A stretch of DNA of 64,000 nt from Ardenticatenaceae bacterium (GCA_020634455.1 JACKBQ010000001.1:3906001-3970000); one strand, 5' to 3'. Counted from the first letter of the stretch, positions 19,093-28,216 are shown. Notes: generated by a model from the sequence alone, not told the origin. Made by a program: numbers and translations.

Positions 19093-19470
19093 ATGGGGCG
19101 CGGTATGGAACTTGAGAAGACAATCCGCACGATGGGTGCCTTGTGCCCACTCCCCACGGCGATGGCCGAAACTGAATGGGACCTGGACACCCATCTGGAT
19201 CAGGAAACCGAAGATGATCAAGAAAGCCTGGCCCGGGTGCTCATCCACAATGACGATGTGACGCCGATGGATTTTGTAGTCGTCATTTTGCAGCGCATCT
19301 TTCAGCTTTCCCCACTGGAGGCTGAGCATGTGATGATTACTGCGCATTTTAATGGGCTGGCCCTGGTGGCCACACTGCCGCTAAGTGAAGCTAAAACAAG
19401 GGTGGGGAAAGCCCATTTTGCTGCCCAACTGGAGGGATATCCCCTCATGTTTACCATTGAACTGATTTAA
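19093..19470 (+). CDS. clpS: ATP-dependent Clp protease adaptor ClpS
   Basis: The 125-residue protein has an acidic, flexible N-terminal extension (about 1-50) followed by the ClpS core. The substrate-binding and ClpA-docking motifs are visible: VLIHNDDVTPMDFVV, with NDD of the N-degron pocket, then LSPLEAEHVMITAHFNG and the C-terminal strand. ClpS hands N-end-rule substrates to ClpA/ClpC. No Clp ATPase is nearby. The start at 19093 has GAGG four bases upstream; an ATG at 19105 is a weaker choice. It begins 39 bases after the aldehyde oxidoreductase terminator, so it has its own promoter or is read through. Confidence 0.93.
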   Translation: MGRGMELEKTIRTMGALCPLPTAMAETEWDLDTHLDQETEDDQESLARVLIHNDDVTPMDFVVVILQRIFQLSPLEAEHVMITAHFNGLALVATLPLSEAKTRVGKAHFAAQLEGYPLMFTIELI

Positions 19471-19476
19471 CCACGC

Positions 19477-19537
19477 AGACCCTAAGGGTTTTGCACTCGA
19501 CTATTTTGTCTCAAAGAGCTGCAAACCCTCAGGGTCT
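19477..19537. repeat. Hairpin with CCCTAAGGGTTTTGCA arms
   Basis: The arm AGACCCTAAGGGTTTTGCA (19477-19495) is nearly complementary to TGCAAACCCTCAGGGTCT (19520-19537), separated by a 24-base loop. It lies between clpS and the aminotransferase gene and has no following T run, so it is a weak terminator at best. Confidence 0.7.
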
Positions 19538-19570
19538 CATCAGGCAAGTCTTAAATATTTTGGAGGAATT

Positions 19571-20899
19571 ATGAAGTTTAGTATGGCTGCTGCTGGCCCG
19601 TTGGGTCGGGCATTAATTGAACGGGATCACGATGTTCTGTCACCCTCGTACACGCGTGAATATGCGTTGGTTGTAGACAAGGCTGAAGGGTCGGAGGTGT
19701 GGGACATAGACGGCCGTCGCTACATTGATTTTATGGCTGGGATTGCGGTGCTGAATGTGGGGCATCGTCACCCGCGTGTGGTGGAGGCGGTGCGGGAACA
19801 GATTGACAAGTTCTGGCACATCTGCCTGGCAGATTTTTATTATCCGCAGGCAGTTGAATTGGCTGAAAAATTAAGCGCGGTGGCTCCGATGAACGGCCGT
19901 AATCGGGTCTATTTTGGCAATTCGGGTACCGAGGCAGTGGAAGCGGCGATCAAGCTGGCCATGTACAAAACCGGACGTACCCGCTTTATTGGTTTTTTGG
20001 GTGCATTTCACGGCCGTACACTAGGCTCTCTGTCTTTTACCGCCAGTAAATCGGTACAGCGTGCCAACTATGTTTCGGGCGTGAAGGTCTACCATTTGCC
20101 ATACCCCAATGAATATCGTCCGATTTTGGCTAAAAAGAACCAGGAAAGCTGTGGCCATGCAGTGATTCATTATCTGGAAGATATGATCTTCCGTACCACC
20201 CTGGCACCAGAAGATGTTGCCGCTATTGTTGTGGAACCCATTCAAGGTGAAGGGGGCTACATTGTGCCGTCGCCCGGCTTTTTTGCCAAGCTGAGGGAGA
20301 TTTGTGACCGGCACGGCATCATGCTGATTGTAGACGAGATTCAAAGCGGCGCGGGGCGTACCGGTAAATGGTGGGCCATCGAACACGAAGGCGTGGAGCC
20401 AGATATTGTTTGTTTTGCCAAGGGTGTTGGCAGCGGCATGCCTATCGGCGGCATTATTGCCCCGGAAGCGATTATGGATTGGAAGCCGGGGTCGCATGGC
20501 AGTACGTTCGGGGGGAACCCAATAGCGGCGATTTCGGCCCTGGCTACCTTGCAGGTGATTGAAGAAGAAAATCTGCTGGCCCGCGCTGAAGAAACGGGGC
20601 GCTACATCAAAGACGCGCTGATTGAAATGGAAGGTCGGCATCCCAGCCTGGGGGATGTGCGCGGGCGTGGCTTGATGGTTGGTATGGAGTTTGTGAAAGA
20701 TCGGGAAACTAAGGAGCGGGCCGTGCAGCTGCGCGACTACGTGATTCAGCACGCTTTTGAAGATGGCTTGCTGCTCATTCCTTGCGGTACCAACTCGATC
20801 CGCATGACGCCGCCGCTGAATATTCCACACCATCTGGTAGAGGAAGGTTTGCACAAGTTTGAGGCAGCATTGACTGCGGCCGAAGCGAAATATATGTGA
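19571..20899 (+). CDS. Class III PLP aminotransferase (ornithine/4-aminobutyrate type)
   Basis: The 442-residue protein has every landmark of fold-type I class III transaminases. These are the phosphate-binding NSGTEAVEAAIKLA (about 116-130), FHGRTLGSLSFT, the cofactor Asp in IVDEIQSGAGRTGKWW, and the Schiff-base lysine K284 in FAKGVGSGMPIGG. The extra N-terminus and the absence of an ArgD-like pattern place it near the archaeal/Chloroflexota ornithine or omega-aminotransferases. A GGAGG site stands five bases before the ATG. The gene overlaps the DapA-family gene by one base (TGATG), indicating translational coupling and a shared pathway for an amino acid or amino sugar acid. Confidence 0.92.
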   Translation: MKFSMAAAGPLGRALIERDHDVLSPSYTREYALVVDKAEGSEVWDIDGRRYIDFMAGIAVLNVGHRHPRVVEAVREQIDKFWHICLADFYYPQAVELAEKLSAVAPMNGRNRVYFGNSGTEAVEAAIKLAMYKTGRTRFIGFLGAFHGRTLGSLSFTASKSVQRANYVSGVKVYHLPYPNEYRPILAKKNQESCGHAVIHYLEDMIFRTTLAPEDVAAIVVEPIQGEGGYIVPSPGFFAKLREICDRHGIMLIVDEIQSGAGRTGKWWAIEHEGVEPDIVCFAKGVGSGMPIGGIIAPEAIMDWKPGSHGSTFGGNPIAAISALATLQVIEEENLLARAEETGRYIKDALIEMEGRHPSLGDVRGRGLMVGMEFVKDRETKERAVQLRDYVIQHAFEDGLLLIPCGTNSIRMTPPLNIPHHLVEEGLHKFEAALTAAEAKYM

Positions 20900-21813
20900 T
20901 GATAGGTACGAGAATTTCTGAACTTAAAGCAAAATTACGCGGCGGTGTGGCTCCGGCATTGGCTACGCCTGTTTTGGCAGACGGGATGACGGTGAATACG
21001 GCCGTTCTGCCCAACCTCATCAATTTTCTGCTAGATGCGGGCGTGAGCGGCCTGTTTGTGGGCGGCACCACTGGCGAGGGCGTGCTTTTAAGCGAACTTG
21101 AGCGGATGCGACTGCATGAAACGGCCGTATCGGTGGTAAACGGCCGTGTGCCCGTTATCTGCCATACCGGAACCAACCAGCTCGCCTCCACCCTGGCGCT
21201 CTGTCACCATGCAGAAACAGTCGGGGCAGATGCAGTGGCTGTGGTGACCCCATTTTTCTACAAAATGGATGACAATGGCCTGGCTGATTTTTACCATGCG
21301 GTTGCCGCCGCCAATCCCAACCTGGCGCTGATGCTTTACGACATTCCTCAACTGGCTGTCAACGGCATTTCACCTGCTTTGATGGCCCGGTTGGGCAGCG
21401 AAATCCCGTCGCTGCTAGGCATCAAATCTAGCCGGCCAGACGCCCAAATTGTGCGGCAGCTCATTGACGCCGCCGCGCCGCACCTGCTCTTTTTGGTGGG
21501 TAACGAGGCGGCGGCGCTGGGCATGTTGGCCTTAGGGGCCGATGGCTTGATTAGTGGCTTGAGTACGGCCGTTCCCGAACCGTATGTGGCGCTAACCAAA
21601 GCATTTTTCAGGGGTGACATGGCCGAAGCGCAGCGACAGCAGCGGCAAATCAACGCTTTGTTGGCCCAACTGCCCGGCGGGGCGCGCATCGGGGCGATTA
21701 AACAAATTCTCACGGGGCGGGGTGTGGCGATGGGTACGGCCGTTCCCCCACGCCCCATGCCCACAGAAGATATCTGGCTGAAGATACGGCCGTTGCTGGA
21801 CAACGCAAAATAG
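20899..21813 (+). CDS. DapA/NAL-family (dihydrodipicolinate synthase-like) aldolase
   Basis: The 304-residue TIM barrel has the DapA signature GGTTGEGVLLS, the catalytic tyrosine Y147 (YDIP, where DapA usually has YNxP) and the Schiff-base lysine K176 (GIKSSR). Members condense or cleave pyruvate with an aldehyde: DapA, N-acetylneuraminate lyase, 2-keto-3-deoxy-sugar aldolases. The altered YDIP and the coupling to an aminotransferase and a phosphatase leave the true substrate open, so I do not call it dapA. The start is taken as the ATG overlapping the preceding TGA; a GTG one codon upstream is possible. Confidence 0.88.
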   Translation: MIGTRISELKAKLRGGVAPALATPVLADGMTVNTAVLPNLINFLLDAGVSGLFVGGTTGEGVLLSELERMRLHETAVSVVNGRVPVICHTGTNQLASTLALCHHAETVGADAVAVVTPFFYKMDDNGLADFYHAVAAANPNLALMLYDIPQLAVNGISPALMARLGSEIPSLLGIKSSRPDAQIVRQLIDAAAPHLLFLVGNEAAALGMLALGADGLISGLSTAVPEPYVALTKAFFRGDMAEAQRQQRQINALLAQLPGGARIGAIKQILTGRGVAMGTAVPPRPMPTEDIWLKIRPLLDNAK

Positions 21814-21893
21814 TCCAGAGACCAGAAGATCAGATGCCCAGGTGCAGAGCAAACAAAAATCTGTGTAATCTGTGAAATCTGCGGTTTTATATC

Positions 21894-22583
21894 ATGCAAA
21901 AATTACTTCTTTTCGACATTGACGGCACGCTTATCCGCAGCAACGGGGCGGGGCGGCTTACCCTGGCCTATGCGTTAGAGCGGCTGTTTGGCACCAGTGG
22001 TCCGCTAGATAGCTACAACATGAGCGGCAAAACCGACCCGCGTATCATCACCGATCTGTTAACGGCCGTTGGCATTCCGGCAAAAGAGATTCAGAGGCAG
22101 TTACCTGCCATCTATGAGCTGATGGCCGAGCATGGCCAAAAAGTATTCTGGGAAAAAGGAATGACCGCCTGCCCTGGTGTGCCAGACCTGTTGGCTAAAC
22201 TGGCCATGCAAGATGATGTACTGGTGGGGTTGCTTACGGGCAATTCGCAAATCACTGCCCCGTTAAAGCTGTCGGCCGCAGGGATTGATCCGCTGCAATT
22301 CAAGGTTGGGGCATATGGCTCAGACGCGCTAGACCGCAACGACTTGCCCGCAATTGGCATGGCTCGCGCCCACCAGTTGACCGGGGACGCGTTCAATGGT
22401 AACAATACGGTCATCATTGGCGACACGCCAGCGGATGTGTTATGTGCCAGAGCGGGAAAGGCAACGGCCGTTGCCGTGGCCAGCGGCTGGCACGCCGCTA
22501 CAACCCTGGCTGAATATCATCCTGACCATCTCTTTGAGAATTTATCCCATACAGAACAAATCCTAGAGGTCTTGCTTGCATAA
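21894..22583 (+). CDS. HAD-superfamily phosphatase (phosphoglycolate phosphatase-like)
   Basis: The 229-residue protein begins with HAD motif I, LLFDIDGTLIRSNG, with nucleophile D9 and D11. It has an alpha-helical C1 cap, motif II (GLLTGNS) and motif III/IV (VIIGDTPADVLCARAG). The pattern is that of Gph-like phosphatases that hydrolyse small phosphomonoesters such as 2-phosphoglycolate. It is 80 bases downstream of the aldolase on the same strand and probably in the same transcript. The spacer has half of a CACAGATT-type repeat, and no strong ribosome site is seen. Confidence 0.9.
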   Translation: MQKLLLFDIDGTLIRSNGAGRLTLAYALERLFGTSGPLDSYNMSGKTDPRIITDLLTAVGIPAKEIQRQLPAIYELMAEHGQKVFWEKGMTACPGVPDLLAKLAMQDDVLVGLLTGNSQITAPLKLSAAGIDPLQFKVGAYGSDALDRNDLPAIGMARAHQLTGDAFNGNNTVIIGDTPADVLCARAGKATAVAVASGWHAATTLAEYHPDHLFENLSHTEQILEVLLA

Positions 22584-22603
22584 TTTTTGGGAGGGAAACA
22601 ACG

Positions 22604-22879
22604 GTGGAGAAAAAAGAAACGGCTAATTTAAAACTACATGGCACAAAACCCACAACGCTCAATCTTGAGCAATTGCACGATTGGGTTGTTTGGCAGTTCC
22701 CCAAAAAGTGTGTTCCGGGCAAAGGATTCTGTGGTGCTGTCCACCCACCACTGGAAAAGCATGGTTGGTTCCCCGCCGTTATCAACCCCGACAAACAAGA
22801 AGCCCAGATACATGGGCACCTGCCAAAACCTTATGCAACGCCGGAATTAGCAGCAGAATATTTTCACCAAAAGAGTTGA
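22604..22879 (+). CDS. Small conserved-looking hypothetical protein
   Basis: The 91-residue soluble protein starts at GTG with a GGGAGGG site nine bases upstream and follows the HAD gene by 20 bases. It is basic, with Trp-rich stretches (LHDWVVWQFPKK) and a segment GFCGAVHPPLEKHGWFP. I recognise no domain. A perfect hairpin terminator begins 18 bases after the stop, which supports it as the last gene of the transcript. Confidence 0.6.
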   Translation: MEKKETANLKLHGTKPTTLNLEQLHDWVVWQFPKKCVPGKGFCGAVHPPLEKHGWFPAVINPDKQEAQIHGHLPKPYATPELAAEYFHQKS

Positions 22880-22897
22880 CCGCTAATCCAAATATTT

Positions 22898-22963
22898 GCC
22901 ACAGAGGATACCGAGCGTTAAAGATGCATTGCTTAGAATTCTCTTTATCCTCTGTGGCTTTTG
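22898..22963. terminator. Bidirectional hairpin (GCCACAGAGGATA class) between convergent genes
   Basis: A perfect 13-base arm pair (22898-22910 and 22946-22958) encloses a 35-base loop and is followed by TTTTTG on the plus strand. It separates the 91-residue gene from the 3' end of glgC, so it can terminate the first. It shares its word with the hairpin after aconitase (54991). Confidence 0.75.
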
Positions 22964-22973
22964 CGGAAAGATC

Positions 22974-24230
22974 CTAAATGACCGTGTCGTCTGGGATGAC
23001 GGCGTTTTTAGGCACAATAATAATGTTATCTCGTGCCACCCAGTTTGGCCCTTCGCCGTCTGGACGATTTGGTATATTCTTGATGATGACATTTCGGCCA
23101 ATGCGCGCATTTTTGTCAATAATTGCATTAGCAATTGAGCTACCTTTGCCAATACCTATATCCGGAATGCCTTTTTGGGCATTATCAGCCAACATCGCTT
23201 CAGATTCATAATAATCGCCACCCATGATGATGGTTGATTCGATGGTGGTATCGTCTTTGATAATGCTGCGCAAGCCAATGACGGCATTGTTGATGGTTGA
23301 TTTGGCAATACGGCAGCCATCTGTCAGCAGGACATTGTGCATGGTAGCGCCACTTATTTCGGAAGCAGGCAAAAAACGGGGGCGTGTATAAATGGGGCTG
23401 GTGGGGCTGTAAAAATCAAACGGCGCATCTGGCAGAGCCATGTCCAGATTTACCTGGTAAAAGCGGCGGATGGTTCCAATATCTTCCCAATAGCCTTCAA
23501 AAATGAATCCATGCAGATGGTGGTTATTCATTGCCTGAGGCAAAATATCGCGACCAAAATCGTTTCCCTTGCCTTCTAGTAGTTCAAACAGGACATCGGT
23601 GTTAAACACGTAGATGCCCATTGAGGCCATGAACGGCCGTTCCGCCCCAGGCCAGCTTGCCATGACATCTAACTCGGCAGATGTTTTCGGTTTTTCCTTG
23701 AATTCTACGATTCTATTTTCAGCACCCAGTTTCAGAATACCCAAACTTGAAGCTACATCCTGGCCAACAGGCTGCACCGCTACGCTGACATCTGCGCCAA
23801 CAGCGACATGTTCCTCCACAAATTGCCGGTAATCCATCCGGTAAAGGTGGTCTCCAGCCAGAATGAGCGTGTATTTGGAACCGGCTTGCCTAATTTCAAT
23901 GGATTGTTTGCGCACGGCATCGGCCGTGCCCTGGTACCAATCCGCGCTGGTTGGCTTTTGTTCAGCCGCCAAAATTTGTACCCAGCCTGGTGAAAAAACA
24001 TCCCGATTATAGGTACGGTGAATATGGCGATGCAGAGAGACCGAATTAAATTGGGTCAGAATCGCAATTTTATCAATGCCCGCATGAAGGCAACCGCTCA
24101 TCGGAATGTCAATTAAGCGGTATTTGCCTGCCAACGGCACGGCCGGTTTTGCCCTTTCTTTGGTTAACGGATACAGACGCGTGCCAGCACCACCACCAAG
24201 AATTAACCCGAGTACATCTTGCATTTGCAT
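22974..24230 (-). CDS. glgC: Glucose-1-phosphate adenylyltransferase
   Basis: The 418-residue protein has the nucleotidyltransferase N-terminus LGLILGGGAGTRLYPLTKERAKPAVPLAGKYRLIDIPMSG, shared with GlgC. It also has the GTADAVR motif, the substrate-binding region IVEFKEKP, and a C-terminal left-handed beta-helix that carries the allosteric and tetramer contacts. It makes ADP-glucose from ATP and glucose-1-phosphate for glycogen synthesis. No glgA or glgB is adjacent. It is divergent from tatA, with a 348-base spacer. The start could also be the second ATG two codons on. Confidence 0.95.
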   Translation of the reverse strand: MQMQDVLGLILGGGAGTRLYPLTKERAKPAVPLAGKYRLIDIPMSGCLHAGIDKIAILTQFNSVSLHRHIHRTYNRDVFSPGWVQILAAEQKPTSADWYQGTADAVRKQSIEIRQAGSKYTLILAGDHLYRMDYRQFVEEHVAVGADVSVAVQPVGQDVASSLGILKLGAENRIVEFKEKPKTSAELDVMASWPGAERPFMASMGIYVFNTDVLFELLEGKGNDFGRDILPQAMNNHHLHGFIFEGYWEDIGTIRRFYQVNLDMALPDAPFDFYSPTSPIYTRPRFLPASEISGATMHNVLLTDGCRIAKSTINNAVIGLRSIIKDDTTIESTIIMGGDYYESEAMLADNAQKGIPDIGIGKGSSIANAIIDKNARIGRNVIIKNIPNRPDGEGPNWVARDNIIIVPKNAVIPDDTVI

Positions 24231-24578
24231 TTGGATTCCCCTTCCAATCGTGTGACATCAAATTTAGGTATATTTTGCTCCCCACACCGTAATTAAAACA
24301 GAGAAACTGGTTTTCGACCACATCGTATCTTGCCAACAGCGGCTTCATAGTCAAGAGACTAATGGCACACGAATACGGCAACTTATTTTAGCATGCATGA
24401 TAGATGAGCATTAAGCAATTTCTGCAACGATTTGCATTTTGTTTGGTATAATTTTAAAGTTAATGAATCGGGGTGTTTTCCCGATATGTAATGTAGAACC
24501 CGCAGATGTTTAACTGCTTTTTAGCAATTGCTTAAACATGGCAGGGCACGAGGCATATTTGGCAAGGAGAATGACAAA
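24231..24578. promoter_or_regulatory. Divergent promoter region between glgC and tatA
   Basis: The 348-base AT-rich spacer has no supported gene. On the plus strand, TGGTATAAT at 24444-24452 is a textbook extended -10 (TGn-TATAAT) about 127 bases before tatA. No convincing -35 lies 17 bases upstream, as expected for extended -10 promoters. The glgC promoter must lie in the left part, but I see no box good enough to name. Confidence 0.6.
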
Positions 24579-24761
24579 ATGGCAGGTTTAGGTGTACCAG
24601 AACTTTTAATTATCTTGGCTGTGGTGCTGCTTGTATTTGGGGTTGGGCGTATTAGTCGCATTGGCTCTGAGTTGGGTAAAGGTATTAGCGCCTTCCGCGA
24701 AGGTGTGCGTGAGGGCAGCAAAGAAGAAGACGAGAAGGCAAAGAACGATATTGAAGCGTAA
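24579..24761 (+). CDS. tatA: Twin-arginine translocase subunit TatA
   Basis: The 60-residue protein has one N-terminal membrane helix (PELLIILAVVLLVFG), the hinge FGVGR, an amphipathic helix (RIGSELGKGISAFREG) and a charged tail, the TatA layout. TatA forms the pore for folded proteins. I chose the ATG at 24579 because AAGGAGA lies eight bases upstream; the 17 upstream codons do not look like Tat sequence. It is the first gene of tatABC. Confidence 0.93.
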   Translation: MAGLGVPELLIILAVVLLVFGVGRISRIGSELGKGISAFREGVREGSKEEDEKAKNDIEA

Positions 24762-24783
24762 TTTTTAGGTGAGTTAGCTTTTT

Positions 24784-25293
24784 ATGGATAGCTTTTTTGG
24801 CATCGGTTTTCCTGAGCTTGTCCTCATCTTGATTGTGGCTGGGATTGTGATGGGGCCTGAACGCATTGGGATGGCTGCTCGCTGGTTAGGGCGCACGACG
24901 GCTCAGCTGCAAAAGATTTCGCGGGGTTTTGTGCGTCAGCTAAATCAGGAGTTGGATAACTCTAGCGATGGACAGGCGCTTAAGGAAACGATGCAAGAGT
25001 TACAGCAACTGCGTAAGGAGTTGACGGATTTGCGTGGTGAGGTCACTCAAACAACCAGTGAGGCTACCAAATCTGGCCGACAAGCGTTTGAGGATATTAA
25101 TAACAGTATCAAGCCGCCGTCTTTGAAATTGCCTGCTGCACCGTCCGTACCAGCTACAGATACGCCAAGTAATGGCAAAGAAAGTGCTGCTGGGCAAAAT
25201 GGTGTTGGGGGGGCGAAAGTAGAAGAAGATAAGATGGATACGGCCGTTCCTCAACTTCCCACCTTGCTAGACATACCCGACGACCCTGAATAA
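24784..25293 (+). CDS. tatB: Sec-independent translocase TatB-like protein
   Basis: The 169-residue protein has a short membrane helix (GFPELVLILIVAGIVMGPERI) with the conserved Glu and the G-P hinge, then a long amphipathic coiled region (about 25-105) and a low-complexity tail (about 115-169). The length and position between TatA and TatC fit TatB, which receives the Tat signal peptide with TatC. Its stop overlaps the TatC start by one base. Confidence 0.9.
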   Translation: MDSFFGIGFPELVLILIVAGIVMGPERIGMAARWLGRTTAQLQKISRGFVRQLNQELDNSSDGQALKETMQELQQLRKELTDLRGEVTQTTSEATKSGRQAFEDINNSIKPPSLKLPAAPSVPATDTPSNGKESAAGQNGVGGAKVEEDKMDTAVPQLPTLLDIPDDPE

Positions 25294-26087
25294 TGGCTAA
25301 GGCAACGCATCCCTCCAATACACCCATGAACGAAGAACAACTACCGGAAGCTGGCAATCTTACGTTGCTAGAGCATTTGAATGAGCTGCGCATTCGGCTG
25401 ACCTACGTGGCTGTGGCTTTGCTGGTAACAACTGCCCTTAGCTTCGCCTTTGCCGAGCCAGTTTTGCAATATCTGCTTGGCCCATATGCCGAAAGCGTCA
25501 ATGGTGTGGTGGAGTTGCAAACCTTAGAGCCAACGGAGGGGATAGAAACATTCTTCAAAGTCTCCTTGCTGGCTGGCGCTATCTTCTCTATGCCTGTGAT
25601 TTTGTATCAGTTTTGGCAATTTATTGTCCCAGGTCTCACGCGGGATGAGAAGCGGTATGTCTACATCTTTTTGCCCAGCACCCTCATCTTGTTTGCTTTG
25701 GGGATTTTATTTGCCTGGTTTGTGTTGATTCCTGCGGCCGTTTTCTTTTTGGCTAACTTTTTAGGCACCATTTTCAAAACAGACTGGACGCCAAGGGGCT
25801 ACATTGGCTTTGTATTGCGCATGTTGTTTTGGATTGGCATTGCCTTCGAGATGCCAGTGGTCATTTACTTTATCGCCAGAGTTGGCGTGGTGACGGCCAA
25901 AGCGCTGCGCGAGCAATGGCGCTTTGCCATTGTGGGCATTGCGGTGCTGGCTGCGGTTATTACCCCCTCCATTGACCCTGTAACCATGCTGTTGACAATG
26001 GCTCCGTTGCTGGTTTTATACGTACTCAGCATCGGTTTGGCTGTGATTGGGCAGCGTCAGTTTGAACGCTCTGTGGCCATTGAGTAA
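25293..26087 (+). CDS. tatC: Sec-independent translocase TatC
   Basis: The 264-residue protein has six predicted membrane helices. The N-terminal LLEHLNELRIRL (the signal-peptide binding site, E and R conserved) and the periplasmic P-rich FIVPGLTRDEKRY are typical of TatC, the receptor for twin-arginine signal peptides. It has a 26-residue N-terminal extension. It is translationally coupled to tatB (TAATG). Confidence 0.96.
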   Translation: MAKATHPSNTPMNEEQLPEAGNLTLLEHLNELRIRLTYVAVALLVTTALSFAFAEPVLQYLLGPYAESVNGVVELQTLEPTEGIETFFKVSLLAGAIFSMPVILYQFWQFIVPGLTRDEKRYVYIFLPSTLILFALGILFAWFVLIPAAVFFLANFLGTIFKTDWTPRGYIGFVLRMLFWIGIAFEMPVVIYFIARVGVVTAKALREQWRFAIVGIAVLAAVITPSIDPVTMLLTMAPLLVLYVLSIGLAVIGQRQFERSVAIE

Positions 26088-26134
26088 CCTATTTTGGTAG
26101 CCGCCCATCCTTTCTGTACGCTTGGATTACAAAT

Positions 26135-26752
26135 TCAGATTGGATCGTGAACGGTAATGGAAATGCCATCTACGCGCTGGCTGAGTAGGTAAGCAGCCAA
26201 TCCCCCACCCAAAAACCCAAAAAGATGTGTCTGCCAGGAGATGCCACCCCCTTGCGGCAGCACACCCCAAATAATCCCGCTGTAGAGCAAAAGCACAACA
26301 AGCGCAATGGCAATGGCTCGGCAGCTTCGTTCAAAGTAGGCAGAAAGCAGCAAGAAGCCAAAGTAGCCAAAGATGAGGCCGCTGGCTCCAAGATGAACCG
26401 ACGCGCGAGGCCCGATGAACCAGGTGCCAAGCCCCCCCACGAACACCACGACAAAGGAGATGAGGAAGAAATCGCGTAGGCGACGGGAAAACATCACAAT
26501 GCTGCCTAGAATAAGGAGCGGCCCGGTGTTTGCCAAGAGATGGCGAAATCCGCTGTGCAACAAGGGTGCCCACAAGATACCCCACAGACCACTCAGGGTG
26601 CGGGGATGCACCCCAAAGCTGTCTAATCTACCGCCGAAAATTAGCTGATCCACGATTTCGATTAGCCACAACAATGCCACAAAACCACCAATAACAAGTA
26701 AGGGCGTTTTTAGCTGCTGCTGTAAGTTGGGTTGACTGTCTCTTTCGTGCAT
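26135..26752 (-). CDS. Rhomboid-family intramembrane serine protease
   Basis: The 205-residue protein has about six membrane helices. The catalytic pair is visible: the serine in HLGASGLIFG and the histidine in WQTHLFGFLGGG, with the supporting HLLANTGPL asparagine. Rhomboids cut membrane proteins within or next to their helices. The ribosome site AAAGG precedes the ATG. It is convergent with tatC, 47 bases apart; the spacer shows no clear hairpin. The gene ends in TGA, evidence that TGA is a normal stop here. Confidence 0.93.
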   Translation of the reverse strand: MHERDSQPNLQQQLKTPLLVIGGFVALLWLIEIVDQLIFGGRLDSFGVHPRTLSGLWGILWAPLLHSGFRHLLANTGPLLILGSIVMFSRRLRDFFLISFVVVFVGGLGTWFIGPRASVHLGASGLIFGYFGFLLLSAYFERSCRAIAIALVVLLLYSGIIWGVLPQGGGISWQTHLFGFLGGGLAAYLLSQRVDGISITVHDPI

Positions 26753-26887
26753 TGGGAAACCTTTCGCCTGTGTCTAACGTGTGTGAAGCAAATGACAGAG
26801 GCTGTTTGAAAACGAACGGAGATTGCTCTGTTGTTTGCTTATTTGCCCAGTACGCAGAACAAATGGCTTGGTTGCTTGTTTCAAATA

Positions 26888-28216
26888 TTAGCTAAACAGT
26901 TCGCTGCGGAGCACGATCACTGCCAGAACGCCAATTATTAGCAGTCCGACAGCCAGCCCAGTGACGATACGGCCGATTCCCACCCCACTCTCAGCTTCAA
27001 TGGTTACGGCCGTTTCTTCTGAAATATCTATGCCAATCGGCGTTGCCACAGGCTGGCTCAATTGGGCAGAAACGGCCGTTGCTGGCTGCGTAGCCGCCTG
27101 TGTGGATGTGGCGGTTGCTGGCGGCAGGGTGGCGGTTGGCGGCACCGTCGGGGTTGGCGTGGGCGGCATGGGCCGCACCAGCAGCAGATCGCCCGGCTGC
27201 AAAATGGCATTTGCATCAATGTTGTTTAACGTCAAAAGCGCATCTAGCGATAAGTTATAACTGAGCGCCACTTCCCACAGCGTCTGCCCCCTGCGCACCG
27301 TGTGGTACAAAATCGGCGTGGGGGTGGGTGGGGGCGCTTCGTCGGGAGCCAAACGCACCCGAATTTGCTCCCCCGGCTGCAAAATGGCATCTTCTGGCAA
27401 GCCATTGAGCCACAAAATATCGCCCAACTTCACGCTGTACTGCACCGCAATGCTCCATAGCGATTGCCCTTCTAGCACGGTGTGCATGGTTGGAGGCGTA
27501 GGGGTTGGCGGCGGCGGCTGCCCATCTGCCAGACGGATGGTGATGTGGTCGCCCGGCTGCACGACAGCGTTGGCTGGCAGGCTGTTGAACAGCAGCAAGT
27601 CCGACAGCGCAACTTCATAGTGGGCAGCCAGCGACCAGAGCGCTTGCCCATCTTGCACCACATGCACAATCGAGCCATCCTCCCCCGGCTGTGCCAGGGT
27701 TATGGGCGTGATGAACAGGGGTTCGGGGCTGTCATCCGCCGCAGGAGGGGGTGGCGCATCAGACGGTTGCCCTACGACGAGTACATAGAAATTTTCGTTG
27801 CCGTTGGTGGCAAAGCCGGTGCCTGCTTCCTGGTAGCGGCTGGTGATAAGCGTGTTGTAATGAACGGGGCTGTTTGCCCACCAGTTCAGCCCCGAAGAAG
27901 CGCTCATGCCCGTGCCGCCCACAATGTTTTCGCTGACGCGCCCCACGTAGCCTGCGGCGTTGGCTCGGCTTTGTGGTGTGGAACCACCCGCGCCAACGTG
28001 GCTGCTAAAAACCGTGTTGGCCGCCATGTAGTTGGCCTGGTTTTGGGCTGCGGTGGCCAGGGCGCTGCTGTATTGGAAGGGCACCAGTCCGTTATTGGAC
28101 CGAAATTGGTTGACTGCTTGAAAAATAGCGGAGGCGGATTGCGCCTGTACGGCCGTTGCCTCCCCCACCAGCAACAAAAGGCAAACCAGAATGCCAATGA
28201 TGATTTTTTTGAACAT
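26888..28216 (-). CDS. Secreted CAP-domain protein with three LysM repeats and a C-terminal membrane anchor
   Basis: The 442-residue protein has a signal peptide (1-25, cut after AQA or VQA). A CAP/SCP domain follows (about 30-150; NQFRSNNGLVPFQYSSAL, SSHVGAGGSTPQSR, SENIVGG, NSPVHYNTLI). Then come three LysM domains (VHVVQDGQALWSLA, MHTVLEGQSLWSIA, YHTVRRGQTLWEVA) joined by Pro-rich linkers, a PTPT spacer and a final membrane helix. LysM binds peptidoglycan or chitin-like GlcNAc; the function of bacterial CAP domains is poorly known. Anchoring by the C-terminus while binding wall glycan is inference. A second CAP protein is encoded at 42922. Confidence 0.92.
   Translation of the reverse strand: MFKKIIIGILVCLLLLVGEATAVQAQSASAIFQAVNQFRSNNGLVPFQYSSALATAAQNQANYMAANTVFSSHVGAGGSTPQSRANAAGYVGRVSENIVGGTGMSASSGLNWWANSPVHYNTLITSRYQEAGTGFATNGNENFYVLVVGQPSDAPPPPAADDSPEPLFITPITLAQPGEDGSIVHVVQDGQALWSLAAHYEVALSDLLLFNSLPANAVVQPGDHITIRLADGQPPPPTPTPPTMHTVLEGQSLWSIAVQYSVKLGDILWLNGLPEDAILQPGEQIRVRLAPDEAPPPTPTPILYHTVRRGQTLWEVALSYNLSLDALLTLNNIDANAILQPGDLLLVRPMPPTPTPTVPPTATLPPATATSTQAATQPATAVSAQLSQPVATPIGIDISEETAVTIEAESGVGIGRIVTGLAVGLLIIGVLAVIVLRSELFS

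Noticed and set aside
20899..21813. Firm assignment as dapA
   Set aside because: The YDIP change and coupling to an aminotransferase and phosphatase make another DapA-family activity equally likely.
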